64,000 nt of DNA from Grifola frondosa. Taxonomy: Eukaryota > Basidiomycota > Agaricomycetes > Polyporales > Grifolaceae. Position numbers and translations under genes: made by a program. This document shows positions 1-9,654 of the stretch, piece by piece. Under the pieces are notes generated by a model. It was not told the origin of the DNA. It saw only the letters and a program-made list of their open reading frames with translations, and searched no databases. Each line of letters opens with the position of its first letter. Within the stretch, counting starts at the first letter, position 1. The stretch spans positions 558,001 to 622,000 of the forward strand of contig LUGG01000020.1 of the NCBI GenBank assembly GCA_001683735.1, read 5' to 3'.

Positions 1-268
1 AACCTCGATAGTCGAGAAGAAGAGCGCGGTCATCATCTGCAATGTGCAGACACTGTTACGTTCGTTCGTTGAGTAGTGAGACGTTCGGCCAGCCGACCTC
101 TACATGCGTCGTTCCGCTTCTGAGTCTGTATAGAGCTCAGGTATGTTTTCGATGGTGATTGGCCGCTCGATCTCTCCCCGTACGCAATATTCGAAATTAT
201 TTTTAATATCGACTGAGTATGCTACTGGGCGACCTCTGTCTGGTACTCCTTGCGTCGTGTCTGGCAAG
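1..268. other. 5' flank of F-box-like gene
   Basis: Upstream sequence of the first gene. An in-frame ATG exists at 143, but the residues between it and 269 do not resemble the start of an F-box protein, so 269 is preferred. I see no clear TATA box and no other gene here. Confidence 0.5.
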
Positions 269-1954
269 ATGACTGCTTCGCTCCCCCACCTGCCTCCAGA
301 GCTTTATTCAGCAATTTTCTCATGTGTACCCATTGACAGTCTTCAGCACACCGTACTCGCTCTTACCCGAGCCCTACCTCGTTCTCCGATACCGCTCTAT
401 CATCTCTTCCAGCACGTCCGTCTCAAACGTGCTGAGCAAGTGGTTCTGCTTTACTTGCGTCTCCGCAAGAATGCTGAAGATGCTGCCATCGTGCGCGGTT
501 TCTCGCTGGAATGCTGGTCGGTTGATGCAGATGTCCTGGTAAATCTAGTGGCACTGATGCCACAGCTGACGGAGCTGAAGCTATTTGTCGGGCCCGATTT
601 TGCTCCGGAACATTTGGAGGAGATCTTTCAGAAGCCAAGAGACGAGCTGACATTAATCTCGTTGAGATTTAGGCCATAGTGCGTGCATGTTGAGGTTACT
701 ATCTGGCGAGGGACGGTAGTATCTCATTGGTTTTGCAGTGTTCAGAAAGCTACGTACTACCAGTTCCTCAAGGCGAGTCACTTTCCTTATGTCTAATAAT
801 CCAATTGTGTTGATATACAGTAGGGAGCTTACTTCGATAGCACACTTGTTACACTCTCAAACTGGCCGACAACCGCACTTCCAACTCTTTCGGTTGTTCA
901 AGATCCTCTTGACCCTACGATTGCACCCGATCATTTCGCCCAGCCTCTGGTCTTTTTCGAATTGCAACCCTTGGGTTCTCTTGCTTTATCTCCTCTCGCG
1001 GCAGACCTGACGAGTTTCCGTCTTCGTATCCCCGGGCGCAAGGTCGCGCAGTACCTGTATGCGTTGCCCCGCACGCTGCCGCGTGTGGAGTTGCTCGATT
1101 TATCGACATGCAACGTGCTCGACACGGATATAGAAGGCATCCTCGGCCGATTTGGACACCTTAAAGCACTCGTGCTCGATGGCTGTGCCGTTGTGAGCCA
1201 GCGCGCTGACATACTGGGCCAAGCAGAACCAACGAGTCAGTGGGCTGCGCTTGGTAAAACCATGGCGCTCGCTGGGGTCAAACGGGCAAGGGAGCGGGAG
1301 AAAAAGGTCAAAGCATGGCGGGAAGCTGGTTACGCCGCCCTGCCTACTGTCGCTGAACCAGCGCCTGCACAACAGGCAGCCCCCAGACGATTCAAACGAG
1401 GCCGCCGAGGTCTCGCGACCGCGACTATCTCACTCCGCGCCTCGCCTTCACGCGATAATGAAGTGCCCGCTCAGGCCGTGTCCGTCGATCGTCTACCGCC
1501 ACCGAGTCAGAAGATCCGGATCCTTCCCTTCTCACCGATTCTGCAGTCAATCGCGTTGACTACACCATCCGCCGTTGGTCCGGAGATGCATGGTGCGATC
1601 CGTGAGGAATTCGAGAGGGGATGGGCAGAAGGGATTGCTCAACTTTCGGCCATCCGCGCGCGGTTGAGACAGAGTTGGAGGAATGGCGTGAGGGTTCTGA
1701 TGTTCAGCGAGGAGATAGATGATGAGATTGATGAAGTTGAAGGAGATAGCGAAGTTGGGCTGACTGGTTTGGTGGACGTAGATGACATGCAAACCTTTGG
1801 AGGCCGATCTGCTGGCTGTGGGGACGGAGGAGATGATGGAGTGCAAGAAGAGAAATGCCCTCTGCTATGTCTGGCGGGCCCTGGGCGGAAGGACGGACAC
1901 GTGGAGAGCTGTGGGCATCAACTAGGTTGGGCAGTTTGGCACGACGAAGTTTGA
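269..1954 (+). CDS. F-box-like / LRR-type hypothetical protein
   Basis: Exons 269-678, 739-772 and 824-1954 join in frame to give 524 residues. The start is the ATG in CAAGATGACT. The N-terminus (LPPELYSAIF, with SLQHTVLALT just after) looks like the degenerate F-box common in agaricomycete proteins. Leucine-rich segments follow, such as LLDLSTCNVLDTDIEGIL and LKALVLDGC. The C-terminus ends in a Cys/His-rich LCLAGPGRKDGH stretch. F-box proteins usually act as substrate adaptors of SCF ubiquitin ligases, but no substrate can be inferred here. The second intron (773-823) appears to use a GC donor (AAG|GCGAGT) and the acceptor TAG, because only this junction preserves the frame. The gene looks intact. 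Its function is inferred from domain resemblance only. Confidence 0.72.
773..823 (+). other. GC-AG intron in F-box-like gene
   Basis: A 51-base intron with donor AAG|GCGAGT and acceptor CAGTAG|GGAGC. The neighbouring GT donors would break the reading frame. The joined reading YYQFLK/GAYFDS is continuous. Confidence 0.65.
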
Positions 1955-2049
1955 CCGCTTTCGTGAGACAGAAATTCTCACAATATAATGGACATGTCCT
2001 AACTTTCATCTCCAAGCGGTATCCTCTCGAAGGATACGACCGTGTCCGA

Positions 2050-2279
2050 GCTTGAGTCCTTGCCATATGCTGACTCAAGCATTCACAGATTTGATCAACT
2101 TTCAGATGGCCCACTGTACCACATGCAATATTGGCACTCATCCATGCATCCGCAGAAGGTCCCTGCACCGCTGGTTACAGCAGAGGTACTTTGAACTGGG
2201 ATCACTCATACTGCATTTCAATACCATCAAAACTCGGATCTCCGCCGCACCATTCGAGGACCAGACAGCGGACCTGGAA
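2050..2279 (-). pseudogene. Relic fragment of kinase-like gene
   Basis: On the + strand, 2205-2278 (TTTCAATACC ... CCATTCGAGGACCAGACAG) matches 7449-7512, inside exon 1 of the intact kinase-like gene at 7076-7890. Another short block near 2071 (TGACTCAAG...TCAG-like) matches the 3' end of that gene near 7158. The fragment is in the same relative orientation with the middle shortened and no open frame. It is best read as an eroded copy left by tandem duplication of a deuterolysin plus kinase-like unit. Confidence 0.6.
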
Positions 2280-3094
2280 TGACTGCGACGTCTTCAAAAC
2301 GATTCCACGAACACTGTAGTTCGTCTTACTCGTCGATAATCGTACACCGATATACATTCAAACTATTCATTTACAGAAATTTAAGGTCCATTGCATCCTC
2401 AGACCCGCTAACTATCCTCCAGATTCGCGCTTTACACTATCTCATGTGGAAGGCGGGATCACTTATGCTCTGGGCGGCATGGATACTTCCGTGGTTCGAT
2501 TGTGCGACTGAAACGGAAGAAAGGTGGGGGTCCTATATTGATCAATCGCATACCTTCAAATGTTTTCCTTCTCGACTCTGGACACTATATTACTTGCATA
2601 AGATCCAGCTGCAATGGATCTCAGCGTCACCATACCCAAATCAAAGCAGAGGACCTAGGCCGTGAGGAGAGTATCGAGCGAACAGTGTTCGCCAGCGGGA
2701 CGCTGCGATATATGGCGTGTTCATTTGCCCAATACGATCAAGATGCTGTCAAGAGCTCATCGAACGCAGACCAGGTTGGTCCTGTTGAAGTTCACAAAAT
2801 ACTTCATATCGGTCGTCAGCTGAGGTACTCGCTCCATAGTGCAGCTTCTCAAGGCATATCGGAGTCACATGGTTCCCAGGATTCGTGTCCGAGTGTGGCA
2901 CTCGCAGGGCACGTCGAAAAGCGGGATCGTATCCGACTAAGGGCCCGTATGTCTACTCGCAGAGTCTTCTTCTTGTCACAGGTGTCCTTGGGGTATAAAA
3001 CTCACTCGTCATGGCTATGGTTTCACCGGTCTACAACCTGTGCCCTTCTGCCCAACTTACTCCGCGTGTCAAATCCCCATCCCCTCCTCATAAC
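2280..3094 (+). promoter_or_regulatory. Upstream region of deuterolysin A
   Basis: About 800 bases without a convincing gene. The first part (2280-2650) is homologous to the upstream region of deuterolysin B (about 4852-5175): both begin GACTG(C/G)GACGTCTTCAA and share AAGAAAGGTGGGGG and AGGATCTCAGC-like blocks. A TATA box, TATAAAA, lies at 2994-3000, 95 bases before the ATG. This is the likely core promoter. Confidence 0.6.
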
Positions 3095-4408
3095 ATGTTC
3101 TCCTCTGTAATGGTCGCTCTTGTCTCACTGGCGATGGCTGTCTCAGCGAATCCGGGCCTTTCTCTGAAAGTCTCTGGGCCTGAGGCAGTTGATGGCGTAA
3201 ACAACCTGAAGGCTGTCACGACCATCACAAACACCGGCGACGAGACCCTCAAGCTTCTGAATGACCCCCGAGGTGCTCTGCATACGATGCCCACCGATAC
3301 TTTTGCCATCACGAATGAGTCCGGGGAAACCCCGAGCTTCATTGGTGTCAAGGTTTGTCTCTCGTTCACGTTTGTCATGTACATCTTCCTCAGACTCCAA
3401 ACCGCAGGTGAAATATGTCCCGTCGATGGCTGCGAAGAGTACTGGAGAAAATGTGTTCACCGTCATCGCTCCCGGACAATCGGTGAACGTTGAACACGAC
3501 CGTACGCATTCGCATCGTAATGGGGCTCACTATTATACTGACGATCTCTAAGTCTCGGCGGCTTATAACTTCACCTCGTCCGGCGCTGGGACATACGCCG
3601 TTGAAGCACTGAACGTGTTCAACTACATCGACCCCGAGACGAACGAGCCCGTCGAGATATGGGCAGATGCCGAGGCACACACCACAGCCGTCTCCGGAAA
3701 GCTGGCTGTCGTCCGCGCCACCCCGACCCTCACCAGGCCGACGACCTATAACGGCTGTTCCTCTTCTGAGCAGTCTGCTCTTGCTGCCGCGGCCTCCGCT
3801 GCTCAGAGCTACGTCGCCGAATCTCTCTCGTAAGTGCCGTATTGATTTTATCATGCATACATTTCCTCACCGCATACCCTAGTTACCTCCAGACACACAC
3901 CGCGGCGACCCCACGATACACGACCTGGTTCGGATCGTACATAAGCTCGCGCCACTCCACCGTCCTTCAGCACTACACGGACATGAACAGTAATGACTTC
4001 TCCTCGTACAGCTTTGATTGCACATGTACCGCTGCGGGCACCTTCGCATACGTATATCCCGACCGGTGCGCATCCTGCTTATGTGGCCAATCTTCTATAT
4101 TCACATCGATCTTTCCAGGTTCGGTACCGTGTACTTGTGCGGTGCGTTCTGGAAAGCACCTACCACCGGCACCGATTCTCAGGCGGGAACCCTCGTTCAT
4201 GAGGTACACAGCCACCCTGATTATAAGTTGTCCCCTACTGAGACTAGCAAATTTCTAGTCGAGCCACTTCACCCGAAATGGCGGAACAAAGGATTATGCC
4301 TATGGGCAGGCTGCCGCGAAGCGCTTGGCAAGTATGGAGCCGGATAAGGCCATCATGAATGCGGACAATCACGAGTATTTCTCTGAGAACAATCCCGCCC
4401 AGTCGTGA
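3095..4408 (+). CDS. Deuterolysin A (M35 metalloprotease)
   Basis: Secreted zinc endopeptidase of family M35. Exons 3095-3352, 3408-3501, 3553-3829, 3883-4065, 4119-4203 and 4259-4408 join exactly to 348 residues. There is a hydrophobic signal peptide (MFSSVMVALVSLAMAVSA), an N-terminal propeptide-like beta domain (GLSLKVSGPEAVDG), the Cys-containing NGCSSSEQS segment that begins the mature catalytic domain, and the zinc motif HESSH. The intron at 4204-4258 splits that motif after HE. A GTKDYAYG segment follows and supplies the third ligand (Asp), as is typical of aspzincins. All catalytic residues are present and no frame break was found. It lies in tandem with copy B and, further away, copy C. 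M35 enzymes degrade external protein in fungi; the local substrate is unknown. Confidence 0.92.
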
Positions 4409-4682
4409 TGACTTAACCCCACATCTTGTGCTCCAAATGTGTGTTACATAAGGTCGGCTAGAGTCAAATGAAATATACCAGCCAGTTTGATAGGTAGACG
4501 AGATGGAATGCATACTGGTTTGTCAAAATATTCGATGTTGCATGACATAACATCTTCCACCATTCGACATGTTGAGTGGAATATACTTACGTCGATTAGT
4601 TAGCACACTAGATTCCGTTCAGGTCCGTGAATTCTTATGATCTAATGTACCCTGATTACATGCCCTAAAAATTCGTCCCCAA
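4409..4682. other. 3' flank of deuterolysin A (duplicated in B)
   Basis: The 3' non-coding sequence after deuterolysin A is strongly similar to 6776-7045 after copy B, including TTTGATAGGTAGACGAGATG and ACTTACGTCGATTAGTTAGC. No gene is seen. Confidence 0.6.
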
Positions 4683-4751
4683 TAGTGTTGTGCTTGCTTG
4701 ACGGCCTGAAGCCGGGCCAAAGTCGTGGCTTTCAGGCCAAGCACAACACTA
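4683..4751. mobile_element. 69-bp palindromic miniature element
   Basis: A near-perfect inverted repeat with ends TAGTGTTGTGCTTG and CAAGCACAACACTA and inner arms GGCCTGAAGCC/GGCTTTCAGGCC. The matching place after deuterolysin B (about 7034) lacks it, so it inserted after the duplication. The TAGTG termini resemble those of the larger hAT-type elements at 45-58 kb. A clean 8-bp target duplication is not seen; TCCCCAA occurs on both sides but is offset by four bases on the right. Confidence 0.6.
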
Positions 4752-4767
4752 GGACTCCCCAAGCAGT

Positions 4768-4851
4768 GTTCTCTGGAGGAATGCAGTCGTGTTCTACACC
4801 TTTTCGTGGACGTCCTCCACTTGGGATACGAGATGGTCCATGACGATGTCT
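4768..4851 (-). pseudogene. 3'-end fragment of kinase-like gene
   Basis: This stretch matches 7051-7134 (GTGTTCTAC...TTTTCGTGGACGTCC and ACGAGATGGTCCATGA), the 3' end of the intact kinase-like gene downstream of deuterolysin B. Only the terminal part survives. It marks the junction between tandem units A and B. Confidence 0.65.
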
Positions 4852-5450
4852 GACTGGGACGTCTTCAACAGTAGTTCATCTTATCCATCGACGGCGGCTG
4901 TACCGATGTACATTCAAATCGTTCATTTATAGAGACCTCATCCTCAACACTGCCAGCATCCTCCAGATTCGCGCCTTGCAGTATCTCATGCAGCGACCCG
5001 AATGCAGAATCAGTTATGATCTGGGTGATGTGTATACTTACTATGTGGCTGACACACAAGAAAGGTGGGGGCCGTCAATCGCATAACTTTAAACGCTTGC
5101 CTTCTGCGCTCTGAATGCTACATTATTTGCACAAGAACCAGCTGCAGAGGATCTCAGCATCACCGTGCACAAATCAAAGCGCAGGACCCAGTGTTAGATG
5201 GTCCTCAGGGCCCGGATCTCATGTCCGAATGTGGCATTCTCAAGACACGTCGAAGAGCGGGATGTTATCCAACTACGGGTCCGTATTTTAACCTCTAATC
5301 TTGTTACTGTCATCCTCACAGTGGTATAAACGCAGGCCGTATGTTAGCTTCTGGATCTTGTCATCCTCTTCGTATAAAATGCACTTACTCTGACTGTGGT
5401 TTCTCCGCTGCCCTCTTCTGTTCTGCTTTCTCCATATCTGAACTCAAAAC
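4852..5450 (+). promoter_or_regulatory. Promoter region of deuterolysin B with two TATA boxes
   Basis: Homologous to the region upstream of A. Just before the gene, a segment of about 50 bases is repeated in tandem. The first copy runs from CCGTATTTTAAC to GGTATAAACG (TATA near 5325) and the second from CCGTATGTTAGC to CGTATAAAATGC (TATAAAA at 5373-5379). The ATG is at 5451, 72 bases after the second box. Confidence 0.6.
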
Positions 5451-6775
5451 ATGTTGTCCTGCTTTGTTCGCTCTGTAATGTTCGCTCTCGTCTTACTGGC
5501 AGTGGTTGTCTCGGCTGCCCCGGGCCTTTCTCTGAAAGTCTCTGGACCTGAGACAGTAGATGGCGTAAGTAACTTGAAAGTTGTCACGACCGTCACCAAC
5601 ACCGGCAACAAGACCGTCAAGCTCTTGAACGACCCTCGAGGTGTTCTGCATAAGATGCCCACCAACACTTTCGCCATCACGAATGAGTCCGGGGAAACCC
5701 CGAGTTTCATTGGTGTCAAGGTTTGTCTCACGTTCATACTTGCCATGCACATTTTCCATGTACTTTAAACTGCAGGTGAAATATGTCCCGTCGACGGCTA
5801 TGAAGATTGCTGGAGAAATGTGTTCACCGTCATCGCTCCCGGACAATCGGTGAACGTTGAACACGATCGTCCGTACTCACCTCGAAACGGGCCCACTATC
5901 ATACTGACGAACTATAAAGTCTCCAAGGCTTATAATTTCACCATGCCCGGCACTGGGAAATACACCGTCGAGGCATCGAGAGCCTTTAGCTATATCGACC
6001 CGGAGACAAATAAGCACGTGGAGACGTTGGCGGATGTCGAAGAGCTGTATACCGCAGCCGTCTCCGGAAAGCTGGCCGTCGTCCACCCAAACCAGAACCT
6101 CGTCGAGGGAACCTACAATGGCTGTTCCTCTTCTGAGCAGTCCGGCCTTGTCGCCGCGGCATCCGCTGCTCAGAGCTACGTCGCCGAAGCTCTCTCGTAA
6201 GCGCCGCAGTGGACTCTATCAGTATGCATTCTTACCGCATACCCTAGTTACCTTCAGACACACACCGCGGCGACCCCACGATACACGACCTGGTTCGGAT
6301 CGTATACAAGCTCGCGCCATTCGACCGTCCTCCAGCACTACACGAACATGAACAGCAATGACTACTCCTCGTACAGTTTTGATTGCACGTGTACCGATGC
6401 GGGTACCTACGCATACGTATATCCTCAGGAGTGCGCATCCTGCTTGTGCAGCTAATCTTCTATGTTCACACCGATCTCACTAGCATTACTCCTACCGTGT
6501 ACTTGTGCGGTGCATTCTGGCGAGCACCTACCACCGGGACTGATTCCAAGGGCGGAACCCTCGTTCATGAAGTACGCAGCCACCCTGATATAAGTTATCC
6601 CCTACTGAGGCTAGCAAATTTCTAGTCGAGCCACTTCGTCTTAAATGCTGGAACGCAGGACTACGTCTATGGGCAGACTGCCGCGAAGAGCTTGGCACTG
6701 AGCAACCCGAGCGAGGCCATCATGAATGCGGACAGTCACGAGTACTTCGCTGAGAACAATCCCGCCCAGTCGTGA
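5451..6775 (+). pseudogene. Deuterolysin B (M35), one-base frameshift
   Basis: Second tandem M35 protease, with the same six-exon plan: 5451-5720, 5776-5868, 5920-6196, 6248-6430, 6484-6571 and 6626-6775. Signal peptide, HESSH (split by the intron after HE) and GTQDYVYG are all present. Exon 2 is 93 bases, against 94 in copies A and C, because one A is missing in GGAGAAATG at about 5814-5819. The frame then reaches TGA at 5851. Every splice site and the rest of the protein are preserved. The break is either very recent or a homopolymer sequence error; the same class of error hits eEF2 in this window, so an error is likely. One extra codon lies at the start of exon 5 relative to A and C. Confidence 0.8.
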
Positions 6776-7075
6776 TGACTTATCTCCACATCTTGTGCTC
6801 GAAATGTACGCTACATAAGGCCGGCTGGAGTCAAATCAAATATACGAGCCAGTTTGATAGGTAGACGAGATGGAATGCATATTGGTTTGTTAAAACATTC
6901 GATGTTGCATGACATAGCATCTTTCACCATTCGATATGTTGAGTGGAATATACTTACGTCGATTAGTTAGCACACTAGATTCCGTTCAGGTCTGTGAATT
7001 CTCATGATCTATTGTACACTGACGAACATGCCCTGAAATTCCAAGCAGCGTTCTCTAGAAGAATGCAGCCATGTT
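6776..7075. other. Convergent 3' region, deuterolysin B / kinase-like gene
   Basis: Non-coding sequence homologous to 4409-4680 after copy A, without the 69-bp element. The two genes are convergent here. No additional gene is seen. Confidence 0.55.
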
Positions 7076-7890
7076 CTACATCTTTTTGTGGACGTCCGTC
7101 CATTTGAACACGAGATGGTCCATGAGCATGTCTGATCCCTCCTCATACTTTCCATATATTGACTCAAGAACCGTCAGTTCTAAGCAGCTGTCTTCAGGTT
7201 TTGGATCGCCAGCTTCCGGGCCAGGATCCGCGGTCGAAAATGGAATTGCACCGTGGCAGTGGTGATCACCCGCATACTTGAAGCCAATAACGCGTAGCGT
7301 GCGGTCGTCTGCAACAACGAAATGGCGCTCGTCCAGATGTCCATGTAAGATCCCTGCCTCATGCATCCGCGCTGCCGCCAGCATGCACTGGCGGCTGCGT
7401 CTCAGTCAGTAAAGACAGTGGTGTTGATTTGATTGGATTATGCGTACTTCATTTCGATCTCGTCCAAATACAGATCCCCGCCACACCATTCGAGGACCAG
7501 GCAGCCGACCCGCGTGTTTTCAACGAAGCCGGCGAAGAAACCGTAACATCGTGGCACGGCAATGCCTTGCAACTTGCGCAGCTGGTTTTCGTAGCAGCCC
7601 ACCTCCCACTTGAGGAATCCGACCCGCACATCGCCGGTCACCCATTTCAATGCGGCGTTTACTGGTGTTGCGCTCCTGCCATCTTTGTTGCTCCCGTGTT
7701 GTTGCAATATCGCCCGATATATACATTTGCTGCCCCGTGCGCCGTGGATGGGGTGGTCCGCACCTGAAAGGCTAGCTTGGTAAGGCCTGTCGGGATCCCA
7801 CATCACCTGCGCAGTCCATGTTGGCGGTGCGGACACGTTATCGGGCGTCCCGAGTTTGTAGATGGTGGAGGCGTTGAAGATGACTTCCAT
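7076..7890 (-). CDS. Protein-kinase-like domain protein (degenerate)
   Basis: Exons 7890-7448 and 7394-7076 (minus strand) join in frame to 253 residues. The intron runs GTACGC...GCAG. A kinase-like core is visible: a Lys in ALKWV, a Glu in FLKWEVGCYENQL, the hinge-like CLVLEWCGGD, then LAAARMHEAGILHGHLDERHF in the place of the catalytic HRD loop, and VIGF in the place of DFG. The catalytic loop has HGHLDERHF rather than HRDxxxxN, so activity is doubtful. Such short pseudokinase-like proteins are common and often multicopy in agaricomycetes. Eroded pieces at 2050-2279 and 4768-4851 show it was duplicated together with deuterolysin. Confidence 0.65.
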
Positions 7891-8190
7891 GGATATAGAA
7901 GAGTCGTGAGTGATGATGCGAGCGACGGGATGATATAAAGAGTTCAGTTTGCTTTGTCCACATCCACAATGGACATTGTGGCCGAAACATCAAGATGTGG
8001 CTGCTGATGCCAAAATCATACCTTTTTCCTGGGTCTACATGGTCATGTCCCTTAAGGTGGAATCCTTCATCCCTGGATGTAAGTATGTTCAAAGAGCTGG
8101 TAATGCTCACGGGAAATCATGTTGTTATTCACGAATGGAAGAATGGAAGGAAGTGATTCACTCAATGGTATTAGAGATGAACATATCGGA
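7891..8190. other. Intergenic, kinase-like 5' side
   Basis: About 300 bases between the start of the kinase-like gene and the stop of the dolichyldiphosphatase gene, both on the minus strand. No gene recognised. Confidence 0.5.
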
Positions 8191-8841
8191 TCAGTGTATA
8201 GAAGTGATGAGTTGTTCTAGATTCCGACCATATTCATTGCCACCCTTTGTCCAGAGAAAAAACCAAAGCGGCGCATAGAGCATACCGAATATACAGCCGG
8301 TAGCAACCTGAGGCCATGTATGATGCCCAAGCCAGATTCTGGACACGGCAATCACGCTGGACAGCGGTGGCACTATGAACAAAGGCAGGATCCTAGATAC
8401 CGGAGAGACGGGAAGCGAAGGGTGGATTGGAAGATAGGCACAGGCCAGCACGACATAAGCAGCGTAGTACGAGATAACAGCCGAGTGAGTACTTGGCATT
8501 CTGGGATCACAGGGAGGTATCAGCGGCGCACATGCAAGTAGTACTGAAGCGACACACCCATATGATTTCTTTTGTCGGCCTTCGATGTGAATCGGCCTAG
8601 GTTGTCGGATGAATCTCTTGGCCAACTTCACCAACAAAGAGCAGCAAACTGCGCCGGCAGCAAAATATGCGACTCCCGTAGATCGGGTATATAGGACCAT
8701 ACACCCAGTCAGGGTGGTGACAATCACATTCGTCTGGTAATTGTAGGAGCTGATGGATCCACTCAAATTTACAAATGAAGCTAGAAAGCTTGCCTTATCT
8801 AATGCATACAAAATCCATGAACGATAATCTCGTGTCGTCAT
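8191..8841 (-). CDS. Dolichyldiphosphatase, PAP2 family
   Basis: Removes phosphate from dolichyl diphosphate in the ER so the lipid carrier of N-glycosylation can be reused (Cax4/DOLPP1 family). PAP2 motif 1 is KRFIRQPRP, motif 2 is MPSTHS, and motif 3 is SRIWLGHHTWPQV. The HTW(x)QV form is typical of this subfamily, where Gln replaces the Asp of other PAP2 enzymes. Several hydrophobic spans are visible (VIVTTLTGCMVLY, ILPLFIVPPLSSVIAV, GCIFGMLYAPLWFFLW). The whole stretch reads as one 216-codon frame, but 8501-8557 is a 57-base in-frame intron (GTGTGT...CCAG). Removing it restores the expected SYGMPSTHS and gives 197 residues. No frame break was found. Confidence 0.83.
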   Translation of the reverse strand: MTTRDYRSWILYALDKASFLASFVNLSGSISSYNYQTNVIVTTLTGCMVLYTRSTGVAYFAAGAVCCSLLVKLAKRFIRQPRPIHIEGRQKKSYGCVASVLLACAPLIPPCDPRMPSTHSAVISYYAAYVVLACAYLPIHPSLPVSPVSRILPLFIVPPLSSVIAVSRIWLGHHTWPQVATGCIFGMLYAPLWFFLWTKGGNEYGRNLEQLITSIH

Positions 8842-9654
8842 CCTGGCTGCCTGAGCCGTTTCGCGTTGATCTAAGCCAGTAGGACGTGGTCGAGAGCAGT
8901 TTGCGCTATGTCACGCACCTAGTGACTGACGCGCACACGTGAGCATCCTATCACAGTCACGTTCGAGAGTATCATGTTGGCGATGACTGCTCATGTGTGC
9001 AAGAAGCAGGAACATGAACACTGGAAGGAGGTGTCAGGCGAACTTCGGCATCATATGCTTGCCAAGAATACTTCACTGACGGTCTCGTGCTTACTACTAC
9101 CGTCATCCATGCGGTTCCAATGATAACACATCATGGACCTCATCGCTGTGCCTTCGTAGAGATATCTTTTTGGTAATGTCGTACAGTTATTCGCCTAGTA
9201 AAATATCTGACTAGTTACGTTCTAGGGTAGTCAATCCACTCGAATGAGATTGCTAAACGCCAAGAACACAGGATTCATGTCTGTCCTTTAAACAAGTAAC
9301 CAGCCACTTAAGATTTATCCTATCCGTCCAGCACAAACTCGTCACCTGAAGTATGCCAGCGGTCAATTCGAAGGGCCTGCAAGAACGTCGCCTTTACTTC
9401 TCCCGACGTCGTTCCGTATCTATGCAAGTATCGCTTGGCATCGCTGCTCTCCGCTTTCCGTGTTTACCCTCCATGCTTGTTATTTCTTATCCGACCAAGG
9501 GCCAGCATGATTGCTTGCAGAGCGGGTCCTTGGCATATTGTGACCGTCATAGATATCCTCATGCTATAAAACACAGTTGCTCTGACTGTCGTTTCTCCGA
9601 TCTACAAGCTGCACTCTTGTGTCCAGCTCGCTCTGCTTCCGAACTCCTCAAAAC
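8842..9654 (+). promoter_or_regulatory. Promoter region of deuterolysin C / intergenic
   Basis: About 800 bases between the divergent dolichyldiphosphatase and deuterolysin C genes. A TATA box (CTATAAAAC) lies at 9564-9572, about 90 bases before the ATG. The last 60 bases (CTCTGACTG...TCCGA...CTCAAAACATG) resemble the leader of copy B. Further upstream there is little similarity to A or B. No gene is seen. Confidence 0.5.

Noticed and set aside
2502..3110. Long open frame (about 200 codons) upstream of deuterolysin A
   Set aside because: No domain, not preserved in the homologous region upstream of B, and overlaps the promoter and start of deuterolysin A.
5451..6775. Calling deuterolysin B a certain pseudogene
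   Set aside because: The only defect is one missing A in a short run, of the same kind seen in eEF2 and Sly1, so a sequence error is at least as likely; it is listed as a tentative pseudogene.
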